From: Carallia brachiata | Lineage: Eukaryota > Streptophyta > Magnoliopsida > Malpighiales > Rhizophoraceae | Length of the DNA stretch: 64,000 nt | Reading direction: 5' to 3' | Assembly (NCBI GenBank): GCA_021464245.1 | Contig: JADCRB010000011.1 | Coordinates: 234,870 to 298,869, forward strand | Shown here: positions 24,001 to 36,919 of the stretch, in pieces | Position numbering within the stretch: position 1 is the first letter of the stretch | Layout of the letters: the number at the start of each line of letters is the position of its first letter | Notes under the pieces: model-generated | The model's database searches: none | Told to the model about the DNA's origin: nothing | What the model saw: the letters and a program-made list of their open reading frames with translations, nothing else | Program-made: the position numbers and the translations under genes

Positions 24001-27000
24001 AATCTTGAACCCAAATCTTGATAGTTTCTATCACGATCGGGGCATGCGGAAGCTCTTTTGTTAACAGTCGGACGGCAACTCTATCAGAATGGCCTTCAAG
24101 TTTCTGAACCATAGTTTTCTACGGGAGATCCCACAGTTTCTGGCCACATAAAATGAGAAAGGATTTTAATTGTAAGAAATTAAAATGTTGAAAGGTGAAG
24201 AAGCAAACATAGACCAACAAATTTTAACAACCAAACAAGCGAACTTATGATTTGATTGTGACTAGTTGGCGTCCTCCAATTCTTCCAGCCTTAAACTACC
24301 AAAATTGAACCACTTTACGTCCAAATTGCGCAAATTGCTAAGGGCGTTGCTAGGTGCACCAATAAAAGTAGTTTTTTTTTTCTTTTTTTATAAAATTAAA
24401 ATTTAGATCAAAATAGTATTATCCCAGAGGTTTTTTTTTATATAAATTAAAATTTATATCAAAATGAATGTTATTTTAAAATATAAAGTATAGATACCAA
24501 ACGAAATTTGTTAAAAAAATTCTTTTAAATTTTTTTTAAAAAAATCCAACTATTTATTATTGTTTAATTGCCTTGGTATACTTGTACTCGATACACCTAA
24601 CATTTCCGAATTGTTAAACTAGGCAAGTAGATAAATTTAAAAGAAAAAAACTACTTCCTCGGAAATCAGAAATGGAAAGAGGAGAGACCACCACTTACAC
24701 TGCACGCAGGTTGCACAGGCAGATTCTAATAAAATGGAAATTACCTAATTAAGAACACTAAAGTTAATTCAAATATAACAAAAACAAAAAGACCAAGATA
24801 CTCTCTGCAAAAATAATAATTACCATGGATTTGCAAAGCCAAAGACTAAGAGAGCCAGAAAGGGGCACCGGGTGGAGAGTGGAGAGGCCGGCCATGGACA
24901 CGAGAGTCAATAGCGGACACCCCACGAACTAGGTTATGTCTGAGGGTGAACGCCGGCTGTGCAGAGAATGGAGTTAGGCATTAGGATGGATTTGGTTAAA
25001 CATAAAACTACAAATATATACAAAATATATATGATAAGGGTAAAATAAACTGAGCGGGGACGGGGACAGGGACGGGGACGAGGACCCTATGAATATCATC
25101 CCGTGTTGAAGCTGAAGCAAGGGACCTAAAACATACATAAAGCTTGTTAATTTATCCACGGAAGCCATTCTAAATGACTCCCATTTTCTTTCTGATAAAA
25201 CGTAATTCTCTAATATATACTTTCAAGCTTAACGTTTCAAAAACTTTTCCGCAGGCATGACGGAAAGAACTTCCACACCTGTTAGCAGTGACAATTAAAA
25301 GAAAACACAAAGTTAGAAGGCAATCTTTTGTTGGTACAGCAAAGCAATAGATAAGACTTTTGACTAATTCTGCAGATCGACGAACCAGTTGCCACACTGC
25401 AAGAATAAACAGCCAGGAAGGGTCACTAGCCATGTGAAAATTCATCATGTCTAGCTAATTTCTACAGTTGAAGTCAAGATAGGAAGAAGATAAAGCCAAA
25501 CTGCTAATAATATATAGCACATAAACTCAGATTTCGCCATCATTTCACAGCCCCAAGAAACAGAACATGACACCAGAATTGCCTTTTCTCAAGTAAAATG
25601 ATTTAATAAGAAAACTGGTGGTAGAAATTAGACTGAATGCGCTCTTCAATATATATATATATATATATATTTTATTTTTATTTTTATTTTTATTTGTAGT
25701 GGAGATGATTATTGGGGAGCGTCAGTGAAGAAGGAGATTGAAATTCGCTCTTTTACTATTCAGTGTCCTCTAATGGAAGACACGCGCTTTTCATCTCCAA
25801 TTAAAGTTGATTCTCACTCTTCGAAACTTCTAATAGCAACTGAAAGTTGAGTTTGATAAGATTTTTTATCCCCGTGTAGGCTAATCAAGGATGCACAGAC
25901 ATGCCCAATTTGAAGTTGCGTAAATGTTGGAAATGAACATGCATCAGATACGGCATAAACAAGTGTCCGTTACGCTAAAAATTGTCTGCCAAATAAAATT
26001 TGAAGAAAAAAATCGGACACAATTTGAACACGTTAAGAACAGGTTAAAGATACATTTTAAACAAACATACGGACACACCTTAAAAAAATTAAAAAAAAAA
26101 GTAAAAAAATTAAAAGATAGGAAGGATGGCCTGTCGGCCTACCATTATGGCTGACAATGAAAGGTCATCTTTTTTTTTTTCTCTATTTTAAAATTCAAAT
26201 AGGTGGAGAGAGGAAAGATTTGGATTTAATTTTTTTTTTGAAGTTTATGTTTTTTTGTGTTGGCACCTATTATTTAGTATATATTGTGAGATCTTAGATA
26301 TATTTAAAAAAATATTTCATGAGATTTATAACAATAAAAATTAAATTTCATCTAAAATACAAGTTATACTTTATTTTATTTTAAATAATAATATTTATCT
26401 ACATTTATATGTATATAAACGTATGTGTCTATATATATATATATATATACACGCACTTGTTTATATTGTATCTATATCATAAATTTTTTTAAAAATTAAC
26501 ATATTGTTATATTCACATTCGTATCTGTTGTGTTTATGTTATTACGTCTGTATCTGTACAATCTAGAGACTAACGAATTTGGTCTAATTAAATAGATATG
26601 TTTGATGTAGCTTCTCATGAAGCGTTTGACGTACAACATGAACATGATCAACAGTTGCTTAGCTAACAACAAGAAGAAACATCACTCACAGCACGCATAC
26701 CGATTACTGAAAACAGACCTAGCTAACAGAAATTAAAGCTACACTGCATTCAAAATTCCCTCAAAAACGAATTTTAAAAGCACTTAATTTAGTTCCGAGT
26801 GAGAAAAGTTTGGGAAAAAAAACTTTTCATCAAGACTAGTGCCAAATGTAAATCTTATGAATCTCAATCTTTGTAGCATAAGCAAGCACAACAAATTAAA
26901 TAGTCCCCTGTCTTGCAATATGGACCTTTTAAGCAAAAATGAGATTAGTGATGTATGTAACCAACATCCCCGGATAAGGAGGTTTTCTCACAATAACTCA

Positions 27001-27176
27001 TGAATGTATTGGATTTTTGTGAAGAAGGAAAAAAATCTGGAAGCACTACCATGTAAAATTTGTTCGCAGTACTTGGTACAGTGCGTAGTAATAAGGAGAT
27101 CCAAGTGCTGCAAGTGCCTAAGCAAAGCAACATGAAAACAAATGTTGGACTCAACCATTAATCAACTAAAAATCAC
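21060..27176. other. Intergenic region between pectinesterase and the RBR pseudogene
   Basis: About 6 kb, AT-rich, with no gene I can support. It contains an AAT run near 21627-21650, TA runs near 25649-25671 and 26431-26449, TTTTTA repeats near 25672-25695, and a GGGGAC-type mini-repeat near 25057-25083. A 92-residue minus-strand ORF at 25170-25448 and a 64-residue one at 24974-25168 have mixed composition but no motif I know. The missing RING2 end of the RBR gene should lie at 26.9-27.17 kb on the minus strand, but I could not find it convincingly. Confidence 0.5.
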
Positions 27177-29524
27177 CTGCATATCATGAAATTGCAACCT
27201 ATGATTCGCTCAACATAAATCTTGCATTTAGGACACCGTCTCCAGAGCTTGTTCTCTGCAAGCTTCTTCAACATGATGTCTTCCCTCTCCCTCTCATTCT
27301 TACGCAACTTCTGGAACTCCTTGCAACTAATCTCAGAATGCCAAGGAACATTACACCTCGCGCAGAACATTCTCCAACAATTCGTACACACCGATTCCCT
27401 TATGGCCCCTCCTTTCCCATCATCATCATCAATCAACAACATGGACAGTAAAACTTTTGCGACCCAGGAATCACAGCCTCGCACAAAGCCTTACCCCACC
27501 TGTCAAACACATCCTGAGGGAGAATAGAACGACAGTGCTCCGGCTCCAGTAAGCCTTTACAACCTGAAGAAGCTGAGGAAGATTGCCATTGAACATTGCA
27601 GCTTTTGGTTTTGGCTCACATTTTTTTTTTGGTTAAATCACATCAAGTTTCTGTTATGGTGGTTATGCAGAAAGTGGAGCAGCAAAGTTAATGTTCAATT
27701 TTAATCTTTTGTTAGTTTGTTAATTATGTAATTATCTTCTTTGTAATCATGTTTGTTAACAAGTATAGGACATTGGCTTTTCTCGTAAGTAAGCAACAAT
27801 CATTGTTAGTGATTAGGTTTGTAGCTGCTTGCAAAGTTAGTAAAAGTCACTTTAAGCATGACTTTTGTAGTAAAGTACGGTGCATATGTATCATTGTACC
27901 TTAAAACTTGTATTTTCTTTTTTTTTTTAACTGATACACAAATAAAAGAAAAATAAAGGCAAACGAGACTGCAATCTTGGATAAACCATGTTAATTAGGA
28001 CTGTTCAAAAATTAATTAATCTGACCTAATTCAATCAATATAATGTAAACTAATTTGAATTCACTAAAACCGTCAAAATTTAGATTGATTAGAGTTTTAA
28101 AATTTTATAATCCGCTAAAAAAGGATTGGACGGAAATTGCGGGTTCAATCCCCCCAATCCAACCTAACCCACATATATATATATATATATAACTAAATAG
28201 ATGAAAAATGCCTACTTCATGGGTTAAAAAATATTTTGCCCCCCTCCTTTACAGGTCAACCAGCCAAAAGCAAAAGAAAAGAAAAAAAATAAAAAAAATC
28301 TTGCCCCATTTTTCTTACGTTCAATAATCTCGTTCGCGTATCAGCACTTATATATATATAATCTGATATTATGAATTATATACGGACTGCTCAATAAATT
28401 GATTTTAAGATACCTTTTATTAAGTAAAATCACTTTATAATTTTTTTTATTGTGTACAATTCGTCAAAATCGATCCAATCAAATCCACCAATGACAGATT
28501 AAATTAAATGAATTGAGTTATATAACAAATTGAATATAGATGAAGAATTATCCAACCCGCTAATATCAAATTAGATATGAATTTACTCCCAAATCCACCC
28601 AACCTAACCTGCGAATACTTCTGATACCAACTTTATCAGCTTCTAGTAATGGGCACAGCCTTACATGTGGATTGTCAAAAAAAAGACAAACCCTCCCCAT
28701 CCAAAGTTGCGGCATCCGGCTTTGCAAGATAATCTGCACACACATTTCCTTCGCGCAGGATATGCTGGAACTTTAATTCCCACTGTTTGTTACTCAAGAA
28801 CCGAATATCTCCCAGTAAAACGTGGACTGGGTGTGAAATTACATATATGAAATTACAACAAAAAGGGCGCCAACTTTTGCCCACAAACTATCTCTTTTCT
28901 CTTCTCTTATCTTCCTTTTTCTCTCTGCATTTCTGGTTTTACATTTACTGTGCTTCTGCTGCAACTTGTTTGTTCTTCTGGTTTATGCTCCATTCTGCAT
29001 TCACAACCTGACACAGGACAAGGAAGTCTGGAAATGTTGTCTTGCAGCATTGAGGCCACGTACTTGACCATGCAGTGGGTGCAGAAAGCACGAGCGCAAC
29101 CCTTGGTCGAAAATAACTCTTTCTGATGTTTGGTTTCGATGCAGATCTCGCAAACGAATTCTGGGTCGTTCTGGGACTTCGAAGACTGGCCTTGCTCAGC
29201 AAACGAATCACAAAATTCTTGTTTTTGCGTTTCCTTGAAAGATTGAGTTGGGGCATGAAGTCAAGCACACGTATTTCGTCATCATGTAGTCATAGTCTCG
29301 AGAGAGATCAACGAAGGCATTTTTTTATCTTGCTTGCGGTTTTGGGTGACGGATTTGAGAGAGGCCTCGACGGCGAAAAAGAGGTCTCTATCTTCACTGT
29401 AATGCTCAACGAAGATGGCGGTCCTTTTGGCGTGGCCTTTGTTCGATATGGGTGTGTAGAAAAAACCGTCGTCGTTTTCCTCGTTGTCAAGGTCAACAAT
29501 CTGGGTCACTTCAGTTTTCTCCAT
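27177..29524 (-). pseudogene. RBR-type E3 ubiquitin ligase pseudogene (RING1 + IBR, RING2 truncated)
   Basis: Exon 1 runs 29524-29008 and exon 2 27563-27177 on the minus strand. The N-terminus (VDLDNEENDDGFFYTP, EDRDLFFAVEASLKS) is typical of plant RBR ligases. RING1 follows (FVCEICIETK, CTHCMVKYVASMLQDNI, LPCPVSGC), and the two exons join as PVSG/CKGLLEPEHCRSILP. The IBR reads CTNCWRMFCARCNVPWH, and RING2 begins RRCPKCKIYVER. Functional family members relay ubiquitin through a RING2 cysteine. Lesions: a +1 shift near 29278 before DDEIRVLDFMP, a -1 shift near 29218 before QEFCDSFAEQGQ, and an out-of-frame deletion of roughly 20 nt near 27450 between KFYCP and MLLIDDDD that removes part of the linker into the IBR. 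The rest of RING2, including its catalytic Cys, is not found after the donor at 27177. This is very probably a pseudogene. Confidence 0.82.
28675..28884 (-). mobile_element. Retroelement RNase H-like fragment inside the RBR intron
   Basis: The minus-strand reading contains SNKQWELKFQHILREGNVC followed by ADYLAKPDA. This matches the C-terminal signature of plant non-LTR-derived RNase H domains (W, then H-hydrophobic-REGN-x-x-AD-x-LA). Only the last part of the domain is present; no reverse transcriptase or other catalytic acidic motifs are seen nearby. It lies in the intron (29007-27564) of the RBR pseudogene, in the same orientation, and is most likely a truncated LINE remnant. Confidence 0.65.
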
Positions 29525-29761
29525 GTTCGGCTTTTTTTTGACATTGATCGGCCTACTTCTTGAAGAGGTTCTGCTTCTAGGCCTAGTACTCGTGATGTTC
29601 CTTCACTGAAAATTGTGGGGTTTGTGCTAATCCACTCTAATAAACCGACTTAATCTGACTTTAACTTAATGAATTTTGCCTCTAATCAACCTGTTACGTA
29701 TCGCTGTCTCCTAATTCAAATCACCCAAATCGAGAAAAATTGGACATGATTACAAGGGCAA

Positions 29762-30350
29762 TCTATATCCCTACCTAAATATAAAGTTAAAGTTGGATAA
29801 AAATTATCTTTTTTTCTCTTTAGCATGTGTGATTTCTTATAAATTCTTAAATTAAAAATATTAAAATATTTTATAATTATTATAATTCTATTATAATCAA
29901 GGCAAGATTAAAATTATATAATTAATTAATAAAAATTTAATTCTAATCAAATAAAAATTTTATTAATGTATTTGTAATACTTTCAATCTAATTAAATTTT
30001 TATGATTAAAAGTAATAAAAAAATAATAATAAAAAATAAAAAGTATTCTCAAATTCTCTTTTTTAAAAAAGAAAAAAAGCATAAGAAAATCTTTCCAATT
30101 TATTTATCTTTTCTGAAAAAGGAAAAATAAATATATTAAAATTTTCTCAAAAGTGAAGAAATAAAAACTACTTCCTATTTTTTTTTTCCCTTAAAAAATA
30201 GCTTTATTTTCTTTTAAAAAGTTAAAAATTAGTTAAAAAAAATTCTATGTTAAAATATATATTTTTTCTCTTTTAAATAAAATAATAAAAATAAATTTTT
30301 AAAAAATCTTATCAAAACTCACGTATCGCATCGCAGGGTCTATCACTAGT
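29762..30350 (+). mobile_element. Helitron-like non-autonomous unit, copy 1 (degenerate)
   Basis: This AT-rich unit begins near TATAAAGTTAAAG (about 29780) and ends in an imperfect palindrome (ACGTATCGCATCGCAGGGT, about 30321) followed by TATCACTAGT at 30341-30350. A GC-richer hairpin a few bases before a CTRR terminus is the known 3' signature of Helitrons. The interior is related to the next unit (shared phrases such as ATATTAAAATATTTTATAA and AATTAAATTTTTAT). No Rep/helicase is present. The 5' end is not well defined. Confidence 0.4.
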
Positions 30351-30829
30351 ATAAGTATATAAAGTAGAAATTTAGAGAAAATTTTCACTTTTGTCTCACT
30401 GCTATATGGGCAACTTATCAAATTCAAAAAAAAAATATTAAAATATTTTATAAAATTATTAAAATTCAATAATAATTTGGACATAATTAGGATTTCATAA
30501 GTCAATCAATATAAATTTAATTTTAATCAAATGAAGATTCTTTTGATTTATATAGTATTACTATTTTGACACTAATTAAATTTTTATAATTATAAAATTT
30601 TATAATAACGAAATAATAAAAAACGATTCTGGAAGTCTCTTTTATAAAAAGTATAAATTCTTTATTTTTCCTTTAAAAATGTAGTTTTATTTTCTCAAAA
30701 AGAAGTTAAAAAATCCATAAGAAAATAATACTCATATTAAAATATCTTTTTATTTTTTTTATAAAATAAGTAAAAATAAATTATAAAAAATATCATTAGA
30801 CCCGCCCATCACACGAATTTATTACTAAT
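30351..30829 (+). mobile_element. Helitron-like non-autonomous unit, copy 2 (degenerate)
   Basis: This directly follows copy 1. It begins near TATATAAAGTAGAAATTTA (about 30356), shares the same order of AT-rich phrases, and ends with AGACCCGCCCATCACACG (about 30798) and TTACTAAT at about 30822-30829. The end is again a degenerate hairpin followed by a CTAA terminus. Head-to-tail placement suits insertion of one unit at the end of another, which is common for Helitrons. Confidence 0.4.
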
Positions 30830-32172
30830 TAATTTAGAATCCCATTAATCCCGTAAAATTAAACATTTGACGATTGATATCTATCGGATTCTACTGGAAT
30901 ATTAAATACTTCAATGAAAATGAAATTCTAGAGCTTGACGGCGGGGTCAGCAGCATTTAAACTTGCCACCTCTCCCTTTTTTTTGGCCTTATTTTTTTTT
31001 TATTTCTAGGGCACACCACTTCTATAAATTTCGCTGGTCAATTTGATCCGTCTAAATACTGATTATAATTATCTTTAATAATGTATTTCCAATCACAAAA
31101 GTACTTTTAATAATCATAATCCCTTTGCTACCCTCCAGTAATTAGAGTTCGGTTTTCTATTTTAGGTTTTAAGTTCAAATCGTGAAAAGAAAAATGTGAA
31201 ATTTATAAAAAGAAAGAGTAAAAGAACTATAATTGGGACTCATGACTTAATAGAATTCTTAATATGATAAAAAAATTTATTGACGTAAATATTGATATTA
31301 TAAACTGTACCTTTTTCTTCTGTGATATCAAAGATGAATTTTGAGAGTACTCAACAATAACTGAGGAAGTTAGAAGCAGTGGCTTTTAATTGAAAGATTC
31401 GGAATTTGAAGTTTGGATCTCTCCTTCACCCTTTCTTATCCCTAACTGTTGGGTTACCAGCTCCAAAAAGATTTTAAAAAAAAAAAGAAAATAAAAGATG
31501 AATTTTGATCCAATGTAGTAACAAATCACTGCAAGAAATTCTTGTTGTTTTCGTAACTGCTTCCTATTTGTTAAGCTTGTAACCTCAATCAGCTATTACC
31601 CTCTTTCATTTGAAATTATCTCCTTTTCTTTTTGACGTAGGCTCTCCTACTCTGAGGTAAATTTGAATCCAGGAGTGACTTTGCTAGGCCAAAAGACAAA
31701 CAGAACAAAGGCTCTGATTATGCAAAAGTGGCAACAGGCAAACGAGAGATGGCTCAAAACCCAATTGAGAGTTCAACGCCCCTAAATTAACCCCCTCCGC
31801 TCTCTGAAGTAGTCATGCATCACAAGAACAATGTGAAGGATGCTTATTATTTGAACAGTTGCAGATTTACGAATTGAGATGCCACAAGCAGTTACTTTAC
31901 ACAAAACATCTATACACATCCGTATACCAATCGGTTCAACGAATGCAAATCACCTTAACAAACAAATTGCATTTCAGCATAAGTACTGAATTTTTACATA
32001 AAACGGTTCTCCATTTCCACATAGGTGAACCATGGGTAGACGCTCCGATATAAAGATGGGGTATTCCAGTGGAAGAGCGTTGCTCGTCTCTCAACAGAGA
32101 AGAGAACCAAATCAGGAGGTGATAGCAACTCTGCATGCAACAGAAAGATACCAAAAGCGAAGAACAGCAGCA

Positions 32173-34753
32173 CTAACTCCGTAGACTAGAGTAGAGATCT
32201 TTCAGGGCAGCATATAAAGGTTCTGCAGCTTTTGGTCTGTCCACAGTCCCGAGTAGGATGTCAGCTGTAGTGAGATAAGGATCACCATAGAACTTTAGAT
32301 TGAGATCCATCCTTGTTGCTACTAAACTCCCTTCAAGTGACAACCCAACAAAGGCTCCTGGTGCACATGCAACAATAAAGGATCAGATACTAACCCAACT
32401 TCCCATTGCTGCGTGATAATTAAGAGCAAAACAACAGGAGATACATAAATTATCATCCTCGTGACTAATTAAACATTGTACGGCAGTACAATGGAGAGGA
32501 GGGACATTGTAACACTAAATAAAAAATTTGCCTGAACATTACCAAATCATTCCCAATTAAACCATATAACCAAAATACGTACAGAGATATGTTGACTACA
32601 ACAAATACATTTAAAAAAGAAAAGAAAAAAATAAATCATGAGAATAATTGTTGCATTCCTGGAGAGTAAACGTCTCCTTCATCCAGGAAAAAGATTATAA
32701 TTTCACAGAGACTCACGGTTACAGTTCCCAATGGCCAAGCTTATGTGGGAATTTAAGCAGAAGATAAGTACAATATGTAAGAATATTTGCCAATCTTCTT
32801 ATACCTAACTCTGGAATTCTAAAAATTCAGTAAGCTAGATTCTTAACAATCATGGGAGTTAGTACTCGTAAAGCATGTCTAGCTTCAATTTTGTATTCTG
32901 AGTCTTTACTTAAAACTCAATGTGTAATGAAAACCACTCAATGTCATAGCTGAAAACTCTCATTCAGGATAAAATACCTTTGCTACAACTGTAAGTATAA
33001 CACATGCCAGAACCCCTGTCTCCAGCCCGAAGATCTGCTTCCAAAACTCTGCCAATGGGACCTGCTGCAGCACTGCAACCAGCACCAAAGGAAAAATGCA
33101 TGCGACTGCAAAATGTCTTCACAGCTTTCATATCATGCAGGACAATTATGAAGTCCATTAGCTCACCCCCAATCTGGAAACAAGGAGTTAGAACAAAATT
33201 CAGCAGCTTTATTCGATAATATGAAACCCGACCATAAGGGACAGATGGTATAAGGAAAAGAGCAAAAAATATCTATTCAATAGCTCATATTTACTAAACC
33301 ATAGAAATTATATTGACTGACATTAATAGCAAAAAAAAAAGAAAAAAAACAAATCAAATTTATCAAATAACTAAATAAATAACTAGATCCTTCGACCACT
33401 AGAAGCTAATACATATCATGCTATTTTTACTACTTCAATAGCACTATTTAAATATGATTTCCAATAAGCCAAAGATACGAGCACAGGGAAGTACTAACTG
33501 AATTCAAGAATAATGAACCATCATTGAAAAATTACCTGAGCACCCCATCCCAAACCTGCTGTGCATATGGCTGATGGGGCAGACCACGATCCATCTGATC
33601 GTCGAGAAATTACTAAACCAGTGCCAAGTTTGTAAGCCACAAGGACGCCGGCTTTAGCAACTGTTAGAATTGCCAAGCCTTTGGCTCCTTTTAAAACTGT
33701 TAACGGAAGGGACCTCTCCGGATTCAACCTAGCAACCTGTCCAAATCAGAAAAACAATTCACATATGATCAGCTTGCAGACATAGGGAACAAGTAGTTGT
33801 ATTCGTGATGCAAAATCAGTGCAAACCAACTGGAACGAAGTACATATTAGTGCAATAAAGAGAACCTTGATGCAAAAACAGACTCTCACCTGGCAATAAT
33901 TTTTCAAGGTACTGGACGCTTTGTATATCTCTTGCTCCATGGACAAACCAACTGGAAGGTTCAACCATCCCCTTGTGCACGTCCAATCCATCACGTCATG
34001 TTTTGCTACTTGCACAGCATTACTGATAGAGTTAATAAGAATGCCTTGTAAAGGATCAAGCCTATCATAGCAGGCATCACAAACCCTTTGTGGATTCCGC
34101 TCTCTAAACTTCACAGGCATCAAGCACCTGCCTTTTGTGCATGTTCTACAAAAAATCCCACCACAAAACCGACAATGATGCCTGCCACGAGTAAGTGCAG
34201 TGAAGGGAGCTGTGCACTGCATGCAAACTGCAGTGGAACTATCTGGCATCCACTCTGGGGGTTCAGCTTCCAAAAGCTCTTTGTAAGCAATATGGTTAAT
34301 CCCATTCGGTTCTAGAAGTGGTGGGGCACTTGGAATATAAACCGAGGAGTGCAAATAGGTGTCTCCGTTCTTTTCTGACTCCAGAAAAGAAACATTTGAA
34401 CTAGGAAGTTGTTTGAGTGTTGAAGCAACTGGATCTCTGTTCCGCCCAGTTAGAATTGCAAATAACCCAATTAATACATTTTTCAAGTTGACCTCAGGAG
34501 GCCGACTACTTTGTGCAAAATTACACATATCGTCACCCAAATCACACTCTTCATCAGCAAAGTCTTCAGATTCAAACGGAAACTGAAACGGGTAATCTTC
34601 TTTCTTAGATCTTGACCCTGATTGGTGTGTAATCACATCTTTCATGACAGGCCACAAATGACTGTCATAGTCATCAACATGGGGATATATATTTTTCTCC
34701 TTTTCCAATTTGGAATGCGAAGAAAATGAAACTTTCCCCTCAAAACTTGCCAT
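32173..34753 (-). CDS. FYVE zinc finger + SYLF (Ysc84) domain protein, intact
   Basis: Four exons: 34753-33890, 33736-33536, 33173-32978, 32357-32173. Lengths of 864, 201, 196 and 185 nt sum to 482 codons with correct phases, giving 481 residues. The protein has an acidic N-terminus, then a FYVE finger (about residues 168-232) with the WMPD, RGRHHCRFCG and QRVCDAC motifs that bind phosphatidylinositol 3-phosphate, and then a SYLF/DUF500 lipid-binding domain (GAKGLAILTVAKAG, GWGAQIGGELMDF, FSFGAGCSAAAGPIGR). It should act on endosomal membranes. It matches Arabidopsis At3g43230 in architecture and length. The start at 34753 is the first Met of the long open exon. Upstream to 35.3 kb is A-rich leader or promoter. 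I see no lesion. An ORF extending exon 1 past the donor at 33889 is intron read-through. Confidence 0.92.
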
Positions 34754-36919
34754 ATTCTACACCATGCACCGCCTACCGATGCTGAATAAACAACAGACTG
34801 CGAGGCAATCAAGAACAGACATCATTGCAGTTTCAGAACCCAGCAAGAATCACATATAAATCATACAAGAACTAAGAAATCATTAAAAGAAGCATAATTA
34901 TTCCTTTCTAAACAAGATTAAATTCGAAGCAATCGACACGAACACAGACACAGACACAATTCTAACAAGTACATAACAAGAATTCAAGATTGTTTCTATA
35001 AAGGGGAAAAAAAAAAAAAAAAGGACAAGCCACAATCACCTCAATCCCTCAAAAGAACAAGAAGTCTCTGTAATAACCCAACAAAGAAGGACAGCAAAGA
35101 CAACAATTTCCCTTGCAATTGTTTTTGTTTTCATAAACTTAAGATTACCTATCTCTTCCGTTCACAAGACAAAACTTTGGTTCTATCTCCAGGATTTGAA
35201 ACACGACAATCAAATTGATACCGTACCCTTTTTATTTTCCTTGTAAGAGCTCGAATTTTCCCTTTATTTCTTGTCGTGTTCTTCAAGCCAACGACGACGG
35301 ACGGCCGATCACCACCGCCACAAAAAAAAAAAAAAAAAAATTAGAGAGAGCAAGATAATCCCCCGAAGGCTGGACGGCTTTAAGCGTTGGTGTCGAGAAG
35401 CGGAGATACGATACGATACGACACCCGACGAAGATATTATTATTTGTTTTCTTTTTTTATTATTATTATATTCTTAAACTCAGTTCTGCAGAGGCTCGAT
35501 GCTAGACATTGGGTTGGGTTTTATAGACCCCGCTTGAAGTAATGTACACGATAATGACAATAATAAATCCAGGCCAGGGTGGGACTGATGGGCATGAAAT
35601 TTGGGCTGCTTTGCGGACTAATGTATTGTTTTATTTCGGTCCAACTGGGTTGGGAGCTGAGTATTTATATGGATGATATACTAAATATGAAATAAAATTA
35701 ACATGAGTTAACTCAGTTAGTAATTGAATTAGTTATAAATGAATTTTACTTGTAATATTAAAAATTTAAATTTTAGCGAGAATACATGTTATGATAGACT
35801 TTAATCATTTGACATAGTTTTATAAAAAAATTATTGTTAAAATTTTTTATCTGAGGAGAGGTTGTCAATTCAGCCACTATTTTTACTACCAAATAGATGA
35901 TGTATGAAATAGGACCACCCTCTGATTGACTGGTCCTCAACGAACTTTATTTATAATATCAAAAGTTCAAAATTTAATAAGGACATATATTTGGAGAGAC
36001 TTTAATCATTTGACATGATGATTTTACAAAATATTTTCGACTTAAAAAAGATTGTCTATTCAGCTACCATTTTTACTACCAAATAGATGATACATGAAAT
36101 GGGACCACCCTGCAATTGCCTTGATGGCAATATTGACGTTACCATACTTCAGGTCAAATGTTTAGGGACAGGCATCACAAAAACCTAAGATACATGAAAT
36201 AGGAATTTAGTAGGGATAAGCAGATTTAGGGTGTTAAAACTTTTAAGAAATTTAAGGTAATTCTGTTGCTTTTTAATTTGAATCTTAAACTTTTGTATTT
36301 TTTTTTCTTTTTTTTGGTCCAATATTATTTTTTTTCATATTTGCACAACACATAGGGACGCATTTACATACCAACATACCATAATGGAGGCTCAATCGCA
36401 TTCACTTGGAAACCCTTTTTTTTCCCAAGGAGAGCTGGCTCACTAGGAAACTTTTGGGACCAACTTTTTATTATGAAAAAACATTGGAAGATATAAAAGA
36501 AATTGACAAAAAAGTATTAATAATGCAATTGTAAGATATATTTGTGTAACAACATTAATTTTTTGTACAAAAAAAATAATGTGATAATTTTTTGTTGCAC
36601 ATTTTATTAATTTTGTTGCACAAATAATGATAACCGTTGCATTATTGACAAATTTTATGTCCACCAACTTATATCCTCCTAATGAAACTCTTTTATTATA
36701 CAGAACCATAAACATTATCCAGCAGGACACAAAAATAACTGCAGGTATGTCTTCAACAATGATATATGGTCGATGCACTCTGTTTACATGGGCAAGCTGA
36801 TCGCAATTTAGAAGGACCTCGGGAACGACACGAAACACTTCCAAGCGTAAGTGAATCAACTTGGCCGGTTGGGAATTATCAATACAAGAATACCAACATT
36901 GTTAAGCAAATTTGAGGCT
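34754..36919. other. Intergenic region between FYVE-SYLF and SMU2
   Basis: 34.75-35.3 kb probably holds the leader and promoter of the FYVE-SYLF gene, with a 5' untranslated intron possible. An A run lies at 35323-35340, a TTATTA run near 35458-35470, and a two-copy diverged tandem repeat covers 35.74-36.12 kb. 36.2-36.9 kb is AT-rich and likely includes the SMU2 3' untranslated region. I see no gene. Confidence 0.5.
35740..36120. repeat. Two-copy diverged tandem repeat of about 185 bp
   Basis: Copy 1 (about 35740-35935) and copy 2 (about 35940-36120) share, in order, GACTTTAATCATTTGACAT, TTGTC(A/T)ATTCAGC, TTTTTACTACCAAATAGATGA and GACCACCCT. Each is preceded by a TTATAATATCAAAAGTTCAA-like phrase. 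Divergence is roughly 20 percent by eye. The origin is unknown; it may be a duplicated transposon end. Confidence 0.7.

Larger units (their letters stand above)
29525..32172. other. Repeat-rich intergenic region between the RBR and FYVE-SYLF genes
   Basis: The left half is dominated by two tandem AT-rich, Helitron-like units (29.76-30.83 kb). The right half (30.85-32.17 kb) has scattered low-complexity DNA and probably the 3' untranslated region of the minus-strand FYVE-SYLF gene next to its stop at 32173. I see no further gene. Confidence 0.5.

Noticed and set aside
25170..25448. 92-residue minus-strand ORF
   Set aside because: No motif, no splice-supported extension and an isolated position; it cannot be distinguished from a chance ORF.
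27559..29011. The 9-bp direct repeat ACAACCTGA at 27559-27567 and 29003-29011, which first looked like a target-site duplication of a transposon splitting the RBR gene
   Set aside because: The two copies coincide with the intron donor (TCAG/GTTGTG) and the next exon start (TTCAG/GTTGTA); splicing there gives PVSG-CKGLLEPE in frame, so it is an intron. The inner ends show no inverted repeats.
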